64,000 bases of DNA from Telluria mixta (GCF_029223865.1 NZ_CP119520.1:6014001-6078000), one strand, 5' to 3'. Shown: positions 37,903-48,037, counted from the stretch's first letter. The notes: generated by a model from the sequence alone, not told the origin. Numbers and translations: made by a program.

Positions 37903-37935
37903 AACTGCCGTGCCCGCCGGCACGGCAGTTTTTTT
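37903..37935 (+). terminator. Intra-operon rho-independent terminator after Gly-rich gene 1
   Basis: AACTGCCGTGCC, loop CGCC, GGCACGGCAGTT followed by five more T. It starts 12 bp after the Gly-rich stop and 18 bp before the next start. The same hairpin position occurs in module 2 (44900). It probably terminates most transcripts, so that the fibre gene is made in excess over the export genes. Confidence 0.75.
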
Positions 37936-37952
37936 CATGACCGGAGTCGAGC

Positions 37953-38351
37953 ATGCATCGGATTATCCAGATTTTCATCGCGCGCGCGTGCGGCATCGCC
38001 GTGCTCGCGCCCCTTGCGTCACTGACCTCGGCGGCCTGGGCCGGTCCCGGCGCGGACGTCGATACCCGGGCCGCCGCCCGGGCGCTGTTCCGGCCCGGGA
38101 ACGCAATCTCCGCGCAGGCAGACAGGCAGGACGCGAACCTGGCGCGGCAGCGCGGCGGCACCGACACCCGCAACGACGCGCGCATCGACGGCGCGGTCGC
38201 CGCAAACACGGCCGTCAACGTCGTCACCGGCGCCAACAGCATCGATGCCGGGTCGTTCGCGAACATGGCCGGGATCCCCGTGGTCATCCAGAACAGCGGT
38301 GCGAACGTGCTGATCCAGAACGCCACCATCATCAACCTGCAATTCAAATGA
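37953..38351 (+). CDS. Small secreted protein with IQNSGANVLIQNATI motif, module 1
   Basis: A 132-residue exported protein: signal peptide about 1-30 (ACGIAVLAPLASLTSAAWA), a variable middle, then RGGTDTRNDARIDGAV and the highly conserved end NSIDAGSFANMAGIPVVIQ plus NSGANVLIQNATIINLQFK. The module 2 copy at 44951 shares this C-terminus nearly unchanged. The repeated hydrophobic-Gln-Asn pattern (VIQNSGANVLIQNATI) resembles curlin-like beta-strand repeats, so it may be a minor fibre subunit or nucleator (FapB-like role). That is an inference. GGAG precedes the ATG; its stop overlaps the peptidase start. Confidence 0.65.
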   Translation: MHRIIQIFIARACGIAVLAPLASLTSAAWAGPGADVDTRAAARALFRPGNAISAQADRQDANLARQRGGTDTRNDARIDGAVAANTAVNVVTGANSIDAGSFANMAGIPVVIQNSGANVLIQNATIINLQFK

Positions 38352-39010
38352 GACGGCTGCTCGTTCCCCTGCTGGCCGCGGGCACCGTGCACGCGGCCGA
38401 GCTGCCCGTCGCGGGCGGCGCCTTCCACGTGCCCGTGCGCAGCATGCAAGCACTGCGCTTCGCCACGACCCTGCACCAGCAGTACGACTTCAGCTGCGGC
38501 TCGGCCGCGCTCGCCACGCTGCTGACCCATCATTACGGCTTCCCCGTCAGCGAGCGCACCGTGTTCGCGGCGATGTGGGCCCAGGGCGACCAGGACAAGA
38601 TCCGGCGCGAAGGGTTTTCGCTGCTCGACATGCAGCGCTATCTCGCGGCAAACGGCTTCCAGGCGGATGGCTTCCGGCTGCCGCTCGACAAGCTCATCGA
38701 GGCCGGGCTGCCGGCCATCGTCCTCGTCACGGAACAGGGCTACAACCACTTCGTCGTCATCAAGGGCTTCGGCGCGGGACGCGTGCTGCTGGGCGACCCA
38801 TCCAGCGGCACCCGGTCGATGTCGCGCGCCCGCTTCGAAGCGATCTGGCCGACGCGGCTGCTGTTCGTGATCCACACGGCGCCCGGCGAACCGCGCTTCA
38901 ACACGGCCGACGACTGGCGCGCGGCGCCGCGTGCGCCGCTGGCCGACGCGGTGGCGCGGACAAGCCAGGGCGGTGTCGACCTGCCCAAGTTCGGACCCGG
39001 CGATTTCTGA
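38348..39010 (+). CDS. C39-family cysteine peptidase, FapD-like, module 1
   Basis: A 220-residue exported C39-type peptidase: signal peptide about 1-18, then the catalytic Cys50 in QYDFSCGSAALATLL, His134 in YNHFVVIKG and Asp150 in LLGDPSSGTRSM. Conserved DKIRREGFSLLDMQRYL lies between. FapD of the Pseudomonas functional amyloid operon is a C39-like protease with the same triad. Here too it precedes a small secreted protein and the coiled-coil barrel protein. The probable role is processing of the fibre subunit or gating of the barrel in the periplasm. The protein ends LPKFGPGDF, as does the module 2 copy. Confidence 0.8.
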   Translation: MRRLLVPLLAAGTVHAAELPVAGGAFHVPVRSMQALRFATTLHQQYDFSCGSAALATLLTHHYGFPVSERTVFAAMWAQGDQDKIRREGFSLLDMQRYLAANGFQADGFRLPLDKLIEAGLPAIVLVTEQGYNHFVVIKGFGAGRVLLGDPSSGTRSMSRARFEAIWPTRLLFVIHTAPGEPRFNTADDWRAAPRAPLADAVARTSQGGVDLPKFGPGDF

Positions 39011-39020
39011 AGGAGACCCC

Positions 39021-39452
39021 ATGCGCATGCCCATCATCCTCGTGCTGATGCTCACCGTCGCGCCCGTACGGGCCGCGCCGCTCCAGAACCCGTTCTCTGA
39101 GGCCACGGCCGTCGGTCCGGCCGAGCTCGACAGCGCCCGCGGCGGCTTCACGACCTCGTCCGGCGTCGCCGTGTCGCTCGGCATCGAACGCATCGTGACG
39201 GTCGACGGCCAGGTCGTCGCGCGCAGCGAAATGCGCCTCGGCGACCTCGGCCGGCTTGTCTCCGGGCAGGCGGTGCCGGCGGCGCCGGTTGCAGACAGCC
39301 TGACCACCGTGGTCCAGAACAGCCTGAACGATCGTGCGATCGGCACGGCCACCATCATCCATGCCAGCGTCGCCGCGCAGGGCCTCCTGCAGACCATGCA
39401 CTTCCAGTCGACGCTGGCGAATGCCATCAACGCGGCCGCTGCCGGCAGGTAG
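39021..39452 (+). CDS. Small secreted protein, FapE-like position, module 1
   Basis: A 143-residue exported protein: signal peptide 1-18 (MPIILVLMLTVAPVRA), then LDSARGGFTTSSGVAVSLGI and ERIVTVDGQVVARSEMRLGD, a central VVQNSLNDRAIGTATIIHAS, and the end MHFQSTLANAINAAAAGR. The order peptidase - this protein - barrel matches fapD-fapE-fapF. The LxxxRGGF...VSLGIERI pattern recalls FapE proteins, but the FapE C-terminal Cys pair is absent. AAGGAG precedes the ATG. Possibly a minor fibre component or barrel partner. Confidence 0.62.
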   Translation: MRMPIILVLMLTVAPVRAAPLQNPFSEATAVGPAELDSARGGFTTSSGVAVSLGIERIVTVDGQVVARSEMRLGDLGRLVSGQAVPAAPVADSLTTVVQNSLNDRAIGTATIIHASVAAQGLLQTMHFQSTLANAINAAAAGR

Positions 39453-39477
39453 CGGCATCAGTGTGGAGCCCATCACC

Positions 39478-40704
39478 ATGCGAATGTTTCCCGCGCTACC
39501 CGGCGCGATCGGCCTCGGCCTCATCATGGCTTGCGGGCCGGCGGCGGCCCAGCAGGCACAGCTCATCGAACAATTGAAGGCCATGCGGCAACAACTCGAC
39601 CAGCAGCGGGCCCGCATCGACGCGCTCGAACGGCAACTCGGCGCGGCGCCATCCCCGCAGCTGGACGACCTGCGCGCCAAGGGCACTTCAGCCGATGCGG
39701 CGCCGCCCCCGGGCGCGGTGGGGCCCGCACCGCAGTCGGCCGCACGGGCGCCCGAGGTCGCGCCCATCTTCGAAAGCCCCGGCGTCCTGACGCCGCGCGG
39801 CCGCGTCGTGTTCGAGCCGTCGATCCAGTACGGGTACTCGTCCAGCAACCGGGTGGCGCTGGTGGGCTACACGGTGATTCCGGCCCTGCTGATCGGGCTG
39901 CTGGACGTGCGCGAAGTGAAGCGCAACACGACGACGGCGGCGGTGACCCTCCGCTACGGCGTCGGCAACCGCTTCGAAGTGGAGGCGAAGGTCCCGTACG
40001 TCTATCGCACGGATTCGACCGTCAGCCGGGAAATCTTCACGGGTACCGCGGCGGAGCGCGCGTTCGACACGAGCGGCAAGGCCATCGGCGACGTCGAGGC
40101 GGCCGCACGCGTCCAGCTTAATGCGGGCGGTCCCGACCGCGCCTATGTCATCGGGGGACTGCGCTACAAATCGCGCACGGGCCGCGATCCGTTCGAGGTC
40201 GTGACGGATTGCCAGACACGCTGCGTTGGCCAGAACGTCACCGGGACGGGGCTGCCGTTGACGCTGCCCACCGGCTCCGGATTCCGGTCGCTGCAGCCCA
40301 GCCTGACGTGGCTGCTGCCGTCCGATCCGGCCGTATTCTTCGGCAGCATCAGCTATACCCGGAATTTCCAGCGCCGTGCCGTCTACCGCACGGTCCTCGC
40401 AGGCCAGCGCGAACCGCTGGGCGACGTCAAGGCGGGCGACGTGCTCGGATTCAATCTCGGCATGGGGCTTGCACTCAACGACAAGGCGTCGCTGAGTTTC
40501 GGTTACGACCACAGTACCGTGGACCGCACGCGCCAGAACGGCCAGGTGATCCCGGGCTCCGTGCGCGTCCAGTTGGGCACGCTGCTGGTCGGCGCATCGT
40601 ACCGGCTCGACCCGCACCGCACCGTCAACGTGTCCGTGGGCGCCGGCCTCACGCGCGACACGCCCGACGTCACCCTCACCGTCCGCATGCCGTTCGGCTT
40701 CTGA
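39478..40704 (+). CDS. Outer-membrane beta-barrel with N-terminal coiled coil, FapF-like, module 1
   Basis: A 408-residue outer-membrane protein. Signal peptide 1-20 (MACGPAAAQQ near the cleavage site), coiled coil 24-55 (LIEQLKAMRQQLDQQRARID), a Pro/Ala linker to about 92, then a 12-strand-type barrel starting GVLTPRGRVVFEPSIQYGY and ending TLTVRMPFGF with the C-terminal Phe used for barrel insertion. A Cys pair occurs in TDCQTRCVG. FapF, the amyloid export pore of Pseudomonas, has this same layout: coiled coil, plug/linker, then a 12-stranded barrel. The probable role is export of the Gly-rich subunits. It is the last gene of the module. Confidence 0.78.
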   Translation: MRMFPALPGAIGLGLIMACGPAAAQQAQLIEQLKAMRQQLDQQRARIDALERQLGAAPSPQLDDLRAKGTSADAAPPPGAVGPAPQSAARAPEVAPIFESPGVLTPRGRVVFEPSIQYGYSSSNRVALVGYTVIPALLIGLLDVREVKRNTTTAAVTLRYGVGNRFEVEAKVPYVYRTDSTVSREIFTGTAAERAFDTSGKAIGDVEAAARVQLNAGGPDRAYVIGGLRYKSRTGRDPFEVVTDCQTRCVGQNVTGTGLPLTLPTGSGFRSLQPSLTWLLPSDPAVFFGSISYTRNFQRRAVYRTVLAGQREPLGDVKAGDVLGFNLGMGLALNDKASLSFGYDHSTVDRTRQNGQVIPGSVRVQLGTLLVGASYRLDPHRTVNVSVGAGLTRDTPDVTLTVRMPFGF

Positions 40705-41037
40705 GCCGTCTCTGTGCGCGACTCCCCCCAGCGATGGGGGGTTCCCCTTCCGCAATCGGCAAAAAGCCACACGACGGCAGTTATTTCCTTGACCATTACG
40801 AGGATCGGTTACACGATTGTGACTAATTGTAACCGCCAGTCGATATTCTATCGTCCGCCACGAATCTTTCACAGGCGGCATAATGTTAAACAAAGATCAA
40901 CTGATAATAAGAAATTGCTAATGGGCTACAGAACAGCAGCCCGAGTTACATCCAGTTACACTTGTCAAGAAACGATGCCGGTGCCCCATTCGTCTGCCGC
41001 CGTTGCGAGGACCGGCCGATTACCCGATGGAGGATGG
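40705..41037. other. Intergenic region between module 1 and the second activator gene
   Basis: 333 bp without a gene. CCCCCC-AGCGAT-GGGGGG (40724-40741) is a strong hairpin 20 bp after the barrel stop but lacks a T tract; it may still end the transcript. From about 40780 the DNA is clearly AT-richer than its surroundings (for example around 40870-40950) and should hold the promoter of the activator gene. I see no well-formed -35/-10 pair. Confidence 0.4.
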
Positions 41038-42373
<1,336 letters not shown>

Positions 42374-42394
42374 CCCATGTTCCGAATGTGGCAC

Positions 42395-42421
42395 AAGTGG
42401 ACAAGGTGTCCACTTTTTTTT
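42395..42421 (+). terminator. Rho-independent terminator after activator gene 2
   Basis: AAGTGGACA-AGG-TGTCCACTT is a perfect 9-bp stem followed by a run of T (to 42421), 22 bp after the stop. It separates the activator transcript from the sigma-54 operon downstream. The palindrome could double as an activator-binding site at about -190 from the promoter, but the T run favours a terminator. Confidence 0.8.
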
Positions 42422-42576
42422 GTGTGTTGCAGCGTGAAGATGGACAGAGTTGTACCGAAAGTGAAACAGTTTTTCGATATTTTCGGTAAATCGTGCCGGA
42501 TTTGTCCTAACAGCCGTGTAGGAAGATCCGTACAAAGTCAACAAAAACAATGGGTTAGCCAGCTCTACAGTAAGGC

Positions 42577-42591
42577 TGGCACTGAAACTGC
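42577..42591 (+). promoter_or_regulatory. Sigma-54 (-24/-12) promoter of fibre operon 2
   Basis: TGGCACTGAAACTGC, followed by A, again has TGGCAC and TGC at exact sigma-54 spacing. It is 66 bp before the Gly-rich start, against 64 bp in module 1. The 283-bp gap upstream (42374-42656) otherwise holds the terminator at 42395 and AT-rich DNA suited to activator binding. Confidence 0.78.
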
Positions 42592-42656
42592 AAAGGGATG
42601 GAGGTCGGCGCTACAGCCGACCCATCACCAACCATCAAACCCAGAGGGGAACTCGA

Positions 42657-44891
42657 ATGAACAAGACTTTGCTCGTGACTGCTATCACGCTGGCTTTTTC
42701 GCTGAGCGCACAAGCCCAGGACTCGATCGTCGCACGCGGCGGCAGCACGGCCACGCAGACCACGACCCGCACGGACAACACCAACAACAGCACCAATACC
42801 TCGGACAGCAGCAACAACAGCACCAATACGTCGGATAGCAGCAACAACAGCACCAATACCTCCGACAGCAGCAATAACAGCACCAACACGACAACGGCGA
42901 ACTCTGATCAGAACAACAACAAGAGCACCAACACGGCAACGACGACTAACGCCGATCAGAACAACAACAAGAGCATCAACACGAACACCGACAGCAGCAA
43001 CCGCAGCACCAACACGGCAACTACGACTAACTCTGATCAGAACAACAACAAGAGCACCAACACGACGACGAGCACCGACAACAGCAACAACAGCTCGGGC
43101 GACTCGCGTGCAACCGCAACCGGCTCCGTCGCCGTGAACAACGGCGGTACCGCGACGTCGAACTTCTCCAACAGCTTCAACACCTCGTCGGCCAACGCCA
43201 CCGCGAACCTGAGCGGCAGCGTCTCGGGCAACAACATCTCGAACATCGGCAACGTCGCCACCAACTCCGGTAACGCCAACGGCGCCGCCGGGACGGCAGG
43301 CAACGGCGCGGCCGGTACCGGCGGCGGCATCACGGCCAGCACCGGCGCGGGCGGCGGCACCGGCAACGCGAACGGTGCAGCGGGCGCGGCGGGCGGTACG
43401 GCCAGCAACGGCGGCGCCAGCGCTGGTGCGGCCACCACCGGCAGCGCCGGCGCGGGCGCGGCTAGCAGCGGCGCCGCGACCGCCGGCGCGGGCGGCAGCG
43501 GCGGCATTGCCTCAGGTGCGACGACCGGCGCCGGCGGCTCGGGTGCAGCCGGCGGCTTCGGCGGCTCCACCGGCGCGGCAAGTGCGGGCGGCGGTGCAGG
43601 CGGCATGAGCGGCGGCGCATCGGCAGCGGGCGGCGCAGGCGCAGCCGGCGGTGCGGGCGGCCTCGCTTCCGGCGGCAACGGCGGCGCGGGTGGCGCGACC
43701 ACCGGCGGTAACGGCGGCGCCAGCGGCCCGACCACGGCAGGCATGGGCGGCATGGGCGGCGGCACGGGCTCGGCCACAGGCGGCGCGGGTGGCTCGGGCG
43801 CTGCCGGCGGCGCAGGCGGTGCCGGTGCGGCGGGCGCAGCAGGCGGCGCGGGCGGTGCCGGCGCAGCAGGCGGTTCCGGCGGCTTTGGCGGTGCGGGCGG
43901 CCTCGCCGGCGCAGGCACCGGCGGAGGCTCGACGGCATCCAACGCGGCCACCGGTGGCGCTGCCCGCAATGGCGCCCATACGGCCACGTCCGGGGCCGGC
44001 GGCCTCGACGGCAGCGGCAGCGCCGCCACCGGAACGTCGACCGCCACCAGCGGCACGACCACGGGCGGCGGCTCGACCTCGACCGCGGGCCTCGGGACCG
44101 GCGGTGCAGGCGGCGCGGGTGCGGCCGGCGCGGCTGGCGGTGCGGGCGGTGCAGGCGCGGCCGGTGCGGCCGGCGGTGCAGGCGGCAACGGTGCGGCCGG
44201 TGCGGCTGGCGGTGCGGGCGCAGCGGGCGCCATGGCATCGAATACCGGCGGTGCGGGTGCAGCAGGTGGCGCAGCGACCGGCGCAGCAGGCGGCGCGGGT
44301 GGTGGCCTGACCTCGACGGCCGGCAACGGCGCGGCGAATACGGGCGGCGCAGGCGGTGCCGGCGGCGCGGGTGCGGCCGGTACGGCAACCTCGGGCGCGG
44401 GCGGTGCCGGTGCGGCGGGCACGGCAAGCTCGGGCGCGGCAGGTGCCGGCGCAGCGGGCGGCGCGGGTGCCGCCAGCGGCATGGCGTCGAACACGGGCGG
44501 CGCAGGTGCGGCCGGCGGTGCGGCAACGAGCGGTGCGGCAACGGGCGGCGCAGCCTCCAGCGGCGCAGCCACGACCGGCTCGGCCACCGTGGGTGATTCG
44601 ACCGCGGGCAACGGCGGCAATGGCGGCAACGGCGGCACCAACACCGGCGGCGCGGGCGGCGCACTGGCCAACATCACGGCCGGCGTGGGCACGGGCGGCC
44701 TGGGCGGTGCGGGCACCGGCGGCAACGGCGGATCGAACACCGTCAATGCCGGTACCTTCGACATGTCCAACACCATGAGCGGTGTCGGCCAGTCGGCTGC
44801 GGGCGTGATGGTGGTCAGCCAGAACAACGGCTTCTCCTCGCTGATCCAGCAGAGTGTCAACGTCCAGAGCAACCTGGCTGTCGGCAAGTAA
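42657..44891 (+). CDS. Secreted Gly/Ala/Asn-rich low-complexity protein, putative fibre subunit, module 2
   Basis: A 744-residue paralogue of the 36524 protein. Signal peptide 1-21 (MNKTLLVTAITLAFSLSAQA), then about 120 residues of Asn/Ser/Thr repeats (NNSTNTSDSS decads, later SDQNNNKSTNT units). A short NISNIGNVATNSGNANGAAG bridge leads to about 470 residues of Gly/Ala repeats (GGAGGAGAAGAAGG). The last 45 residues match module 1: AGTFDMSNTMSGVGQSAAGV and SLIQQSVNVQSNLAVGK. Apart from the signal region it has no Cys and few charged or aromatic residues. It is 60% longer than module 1, mostly in the repeats. An AGAGGGGA ribosome site is present. The likely role is the main exported fibre, surface or biofilm protein. 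Confidence 0.74.
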   Translation: MNKTLLVTAITLAFSLSAQAQDSIVARGGSTATQTTTRTDNTNNSTNTSDSSNNSTNTSDSSNNSTNTSDSSNNSTNTTTANSDQNNNKSTNTATTTNADQNNNKSINTNTDSSNRSTNTATTTNSDQNNNKSTNTTTSTDNSNNSSGDSRATATGSVAVNNGGTATSNFSNSFNTSSANATANLSGSVSGNNISNIGNVATNSGNANGAAGTAGNGAAGTGGGITASTGAGGGTGNANGAAGAAGGTASNGGASAGAATTGSAGAGAASSGAATAGAGGSGGIASGATTGAGGSGAAGGFGGSTGAASAGGGAGGMSGGASAAGGAGAAGGAGGLASGGNGGAGGATTGGNGGASGPTTAGMGGMGGGTGSATGGAGGSGAAGGAGGAGAAGAAGGAGGAGAAGGSGGFGGAGGLAGAGTGGGSTASNAATGGAARNGAHTATSGAGGLDGSGSAATGTSTATSGTTTGGGSTSTAGLGTGGAGGAGAAGAAGGAGGAGAAGAAGGAGGNGAAGAAGGAGAAGAMASNTGGAGAAGGAATGAAGGAGGGLTSTAGNGAANTGGAGGAGGAGAAGTATSGAGGAGAAGTASSGAAGAGAAGGAGAASGMASNTGGAGAAGGAATSGAATGGAASSGAATTGSATVGDSTAGNGGNGGNGGTNTGGAGGALANITAGVGTGGLGGAGTGGNGGSNTVNAGTFDMSNTMSGVGQSAAGVMVVSQNNGFSSLIQQSVNVQSNLAVGK
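42783..42890 (+). repeat. Tandem 30-bp coding repeat in the Gly-rich gene 2
   Basis: Three full and one partial copy of a 30-bp unit encoding NNSTNTSDSS. The copies differ only at third codon positions, which points to recent expansion by slippage or recombination kept in frame. Looser Asn/Ser/Thr repeats continue to about 43090. Confidence 0.8.
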
Positions 44892-44899
44892 TGCCAAGG

Positions 44900-44929
44900 A
44901 CCGCCGTGCCTTTGGGTACGGCGGTTTTT
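44900..44929 (+). terminator. Intra-operon rho-independent terminator after Gly-rich gene 2
   Basis: ACCGCCGT, a 10-base loop that can extend the stem, ACGGCGGT, then TTTT. It begins 9 bp after the Gly-rich stop, in the same place as the module 1 hairpin but with a different sequence, which argues for selection on the structure. Confidence 0.72.
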
Positions 44930-44950
44930 CGATGCAACCGGGGGTAGAGA

Positions 44951-45379
44951 ATGCAGTCATCACTCAAGAGTAGCGTCAGCAACCGCGTGTGCAGCTTCGC
45001 TGTGCTCGCGGTCTGCGCATCCGCGGCCTGGGCAGGACCGGAACTCGCGGTTCCTGCCCGCGACAGCGCACCGGCTGCCAGGCCGGTCGCGGATGCCGGG
45101 AAGACGGCGCAGGCGCCGGACCCGCTCGGATTCGGCCCCGCGGCCGACCTGGGCAAGCTGGAGCATTCGCGCGGTGGGACGGACACGTTCAACACCAACA
45201 ACACCGCGAATCTCGGCGGGGTCGTCTCCGGCAACAGCGCGGTGAACGTCGTCACGGGGTCGAACACGATCGATGCCGGGGCGTTCGCCAACATGTCGGG
45301 CATACCGGTGGTGATCCAGAACAGCGGCGCAAACGTCCTGATCCAGAATGCCACCATCGTCAACCTGAAATTCCAATGA
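44951..45379 (+). CDS. Small secreted protein with IQNSGANVLIQNATI motif, module 2
   Basis: A 142-residue paralogue of the 37953 protein. The signal peptide ends near AVCASAAWAG. A variable Ala/Pro middle follows, then HSRGGTDTFNTNNTANLGG, SGNSAVNVVTGSNTIDAG and the shared end FANMSGIPVVIQ plus NSGANVLIQNATIVNLKFQ. The C-terminal 50 residues are far more conserved between modules than the rest, so that part carries the function. Its stop overlaps the peptidase start (ATGA), as in module 1. Probable minor fibre subunit or nucleator, by analogy only. Confidence 0.65.
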   Translation: MQSSLKSSVSNRVCSFAVLAVCASAAWAGPELAVPARDSAPAARPVADAGKTAQAPDPLGFGPAADLGKLEHSRGGTDTFNTNNTANLGGVVSGNSAVNVVTGSNTIDAGAFANMSGIPVVIQNSGANVLIQNATIVNLKFQ

Positions 45380-46065
45380 AGCACAGCGCCCTGCCCCTGC
45401 TGTGCGTGTTGCTCAGCACCTTCCCGGGCGCCACCTGCGTACACGCGGCAGATCTGCCGATCGCGGGCGGTGCCCGTTTCAACGTGCCGGTCAAGAGCAT
45501 GCGCGAACTGCGCTTCGCCTCGACGACCCGCCAGCAATACGACTTCAGCTGCGGGTCCGCCGCCGTGGCGACCCTGCTGACCTATCACTACGGCCGCCCG
45601 GTCAGCGAAACCGACGCCTTCAAGGCGATGTGGGAGATCGGCGACCAGGCCAAGATCCGGCGCGAAGGCTTTTCGCTGCTCGACATGCAGCGCTATCTCG
45701 GCAAGATCGGCTTCAAGGCGGACGGCTTCCAGGTGCCGTTGCAGAAGCTGTTCGACAGCAAACTGCCCGCCATCGTGCTGATCTCCGAGAAAGGCTACAA
45801 CCATTTCGTCGTGATCAAGGGCGCCGACGACGGCCGCATCCTGCTGGGCGATCCGTCCAGCGGCACGCGCTCGATCACGCGCGAGCACTTCGAATCCATC
45901 TGGCCGACCCGGCTGCTGTTCGTGATCCACGACGCGCCCGGCAAGCCTTCGTTCAACTCCGACCTCGACTGGCGCGCCGCCCCGCGTGCGCCGCTGGCCG
46001 AGGGTGTGACCCGGACCGCCATCGACATGACGACGCTGCCGAAATTCGGTCCGGGCGATTTTTGA
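45376..46065 (+). CDS. C39-family cysteine peptidase, FapD-like, module 2
   Basis: A 229-residue paralogue of the 38348 peptidase, with signal peptide 1-27. Triad: Cys59 in QYDFSCGSAAVATLL, His143 in YNHFVVIKG, Asp159 in LLGDPSSGTRSI. The segments QAKIRREGFSLLDMQRYL and WPTRLLFVIHDAPG match module 1. Such C39 domains in bacteriocin exporters cut double-glycine leaders; the stand-alone secreted form is typical of FapD. A role in maturing or licensing export of the Gly-rich protein is inferred. Confidence 0.8.
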   Translation: MKHSALPLLCVLLSTFPGATCVHAADLPIAGGARFNVPVKSMRELRFASTTRQQYDFSCGSAAVATLLTYHYGRPVSETDAFKAMWEIGDQAKIRREGFSLLDMQRYLGKIGFKADGFQVPLQKLFDSKLPAIVLISEKGYNHFVVIKGADDGRILLGDPSSGTRSITREHFESIWPTRLLFVIHDAPGKPSFNSDLDWRAAPRAPLAEGVTRTAIDMTTLPKFGPGDF

Positions 46066-46076
46066 CAGGAGACCCC

Positions 46077-46580
46077 ATGCGCATACCTGTCCAGATCGGC
46101 CTCGTACTGGCCAGCGTCGCGATCGCGACGCAGGGCTACGCCGGCGGCCCGGACAACCCGTTCAGCAGCGACAACGCCGTCGCGTCCGATACGCTGGACG
46201 ACTACCGCGGTGGCTTCATCACCGACAACGGCCTGGCGGTGTCGCTCGGCATCGAGCGCATCGTCACGATCAACGGCAACGTGGCCGAACGCAGCCAGCT
46301 GGAACTGGGCGACCTCGGCGCCCTGACGAGCGGCCACAGCACGCTGACCGCCGACACGGCGAACCAGGTCAGGCTGATCCAGAATGGCGGCGGCACGTTC
46401 AACGTCCAGATGGGCGACACGACCCTGGGCGGCACCGTCATCCAGAACAGCCTGAACAACCAGTTGATCAACAACCAGACCATCATCAATGCAAGCGTGA
46501 ACGCACGCGGACTGCTGCAGGCCATGAATTTCCAGTCCAGCCTCGCGAACGCGCTCAATACCGCCGCCACCGGCAGGTGA
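46077..46580 (+). CDS. Small secreted protein, FapE-like position, module 2
   Basis: A 167-residue paralogue of the 39021 protein, 24 residues longer. Signal peptide about 1-22 (VLASVAIATQGYAG). Then come LDDYRGGFITDNGLAVSLGI and ERIVTINGNVAERSQLELGD. The extra segment is rich in Asn/Gln (LIQNGGGTFNVQMGD and IQNSLNNQLINNQTI). The shared end is MNFQSSLANALNTAATGR. The IQN repeats echo the IQNSGANVLIQN motif of the 44951 protein, so both may adopt stacked beta structure. AGGAG precedes the ATG. Confidence 0.62.
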   Translation: MRIPVQIGLVLASVAIATQGYAGGPDNPFSSDNAVASDTLDDYRGGFITDNGLAVSLGIERIVTINGNVAERSQLELGDLGALTSGHSTLTADTANQVRLIQNGGGTFNVQMGDTTLGGTVIQNSLNNQLINNQTIINASVNARGLLQAMNFQSSLANALNTAATGR

Positions 46581-46604
46581 CGGATTTTTACCTGGAGAAA
46601 ACCT

Positions 46605-48002
46605 ATGCAAAAAATTCCAGCGCTGTACGGCGTGATTGGTGTCAGCGTGGCCCTGGCGGCCATCCCGGCCGGTGCCCAGTCCGGTCCTGACCTCCTCGAG
46701 CAGCTCAAGATCATGCGACAACAGCTGGAAGAGCAGCGCGCGCGCGTCGACGAACTGGAACGCCAGTTGCGCGCGAGCGGTGTGGCCCCGCCGGCGAACA
46801 GCGCGACGGCGGCGGCACCAATGCAGCTCGAACGGATGCGCGGCACCGGCAACCTGCCGGCGCCCCAGGCCGACGCGCCTGCGCAGGTCCAGGCCGGTCC
46901 GCTCGATGCACCGCCCAGGCTCGCCGTCCCGTTCGCGGATCCGGTCTATCCCGGCCGCCTGGCCCCCCTGCGCGGTACGGGCGGCGCCGGCCAGGCGCAG
47001 GCGCAGGCAAACACCGACGCTGTCGGCCGTCCACCCGCGCCGCGCACGCCGGAAGTCGCACCGATCTTCGAGACCCCGGGCGTCCTGACGCCGCGGGGCA
47101 AACTCGTGTTCGAGCCGTCCGTGCAGTACGGCTATTCGTCGAGCAACCGCGTGGCCCTCGTCGGCTACACGGTGATTCCGGCCCTGCTGATCGGCCTGCT
47201 CGACGTGCGCGAAGTGAAACGCAACACGACGACGGGCTCGGCCACGTTCCGCTACGGTTTCGACAACCGCCTGGAACTGGAAGCGAAGATCCCGTACGTC
47301 TACCGCAGCGATTCGACCGTCAGCCGCGAACTGTTCACGGGCACGGCGGCGGAGCGCGCATTCCAGACGAGCGGCAAGGGCATCGGCGACATCGAGCTGG
47401 GCTGGCGCTACCAGCTGAACGACGGCGGCGTCGACTCGCCCTATTACATCGCCGGCCTGCGTTTCAAGTCGCGCACGGGCCGCGACCCGTTCGAGGTCGT
47501 GACGGATTGCCAGACCCGCTGCGTGGGCCAGAACGTGACGGGGACGGGCCTGCCGCTCGACCTGCCGACCGGGTCCGGCTTCTATTCGCTGCAGCCGAGC
47601 GTGACGTGGCTGCTGCCGTCCGACCCGGCCATCTTCTTCGGCGGCTTCAGCTACACGAAGAACTTCAAGCGCGGCAACGTCTACCGCACCGTGTTGAACG
47701 GCGGCAAGGAATTGCTGGGTACGGTGGAACCGGGGGACGTGTTCGGCTTCAACTTCGGCATGGGCCTCGCGCTGAACGAGCGGGCGTCGTTCAGCATCGG
47801 CTACGACCACAACTCCGTGGGCCGCATGCACCAGAACGGCGTCGTGATCCCGGGCTCCGTGCGCGTACAGCTCGGTACGCTGCTGCTGGGCTACTCCTAC
47901 CGCCTGAAGAACAACCGCACGCTGAGCGTGTCGGTGGGCGCGGGCCTCACGCGCGATACGCCGGACGTCACGCTGATGGTCAGGATGCCGTTCACGTTTT
48001 GA
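46605..48002 (+). CDS. Outer-membrane beta-barrel with N-terminal coiled coil, FapF-like, module 2
   Basis: A 465-residue paralogue of the 39478 protein. Signal peptide 1-25, coiled coil 28-62 (LLEQLKIMRQQLEEQRARVD), then a linker about 55 residues longer than in module 1 and rich in Ala/Gln/Pro. The barrel starts at about 157 (GVLTPRGKLVFEPSVQYGY) and ends LMVRMPFTF. The barrel halves of the two copies are very similar (LVGYTVIPALLIGLLDVREV is identical), while linkers differ. This suggests that the pore is conserved and the periplasmic plug is tuned to its own cargo. Last gene of module 2; a terminator follows. Confidence 0.78.
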   Translation: MQKIPALYGVIGVSVALAAIPAGAQSGPDLLEQLKIMRQQLEEQRARVDELERQLRASGVAPPANSATAAAPMQLERMRGTGNLPAPQADAPAQVQAGPLDAPPRLAVPFADPVYPGRLAPLRGTGGAGQAQAQANTDAVGRPPAPRTPEVAPIFETPGVLTPRGKLVFEPSVQYGYSSSNRVALVGYTVIPALLIGLLDVREVKRNTTTGSATFRYGFDNRLELEAKIPYVYRSDSTVSRELFTGTAAERAFQTSGKGIGDIELGWRYQLNDGGVDSPYYIAGLRFKSRTGRDPFEVVTDCQTRCVGQNVTGTGLPLDLPTGSGFYSLQPSVTWLLPSDPAIFFGGFSYTKNFKRGNVYRTVLNGGKELLGTVEPGDVFGFNFGMGLALNERASFSIGYDHNSVGRMHQNGVVIPGSVRVQLGTLLLGYSYRLKNNRTLSVSVGAGLTRDTPDVTLMVRMPFTF

Positions 48003-48037
48003 GCATCCCCTTTGGCCGCAAGGCGCGGCCACCGACC

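Noticed and set aside
42385..42400. An additional sigma-54 site at TGGCACAAGTGGACA
   Set aside because: TGGCAC is present but no GC element occurs at the -12 spacing; the sequence belongs to the terminator stem at 42395.
42783..42890. CRISPR-like array of 30-bp repeats
   Set aside because: The repeats are contiguous with no spacers, in frame, and differ only at third codon positions: a coding repeat.
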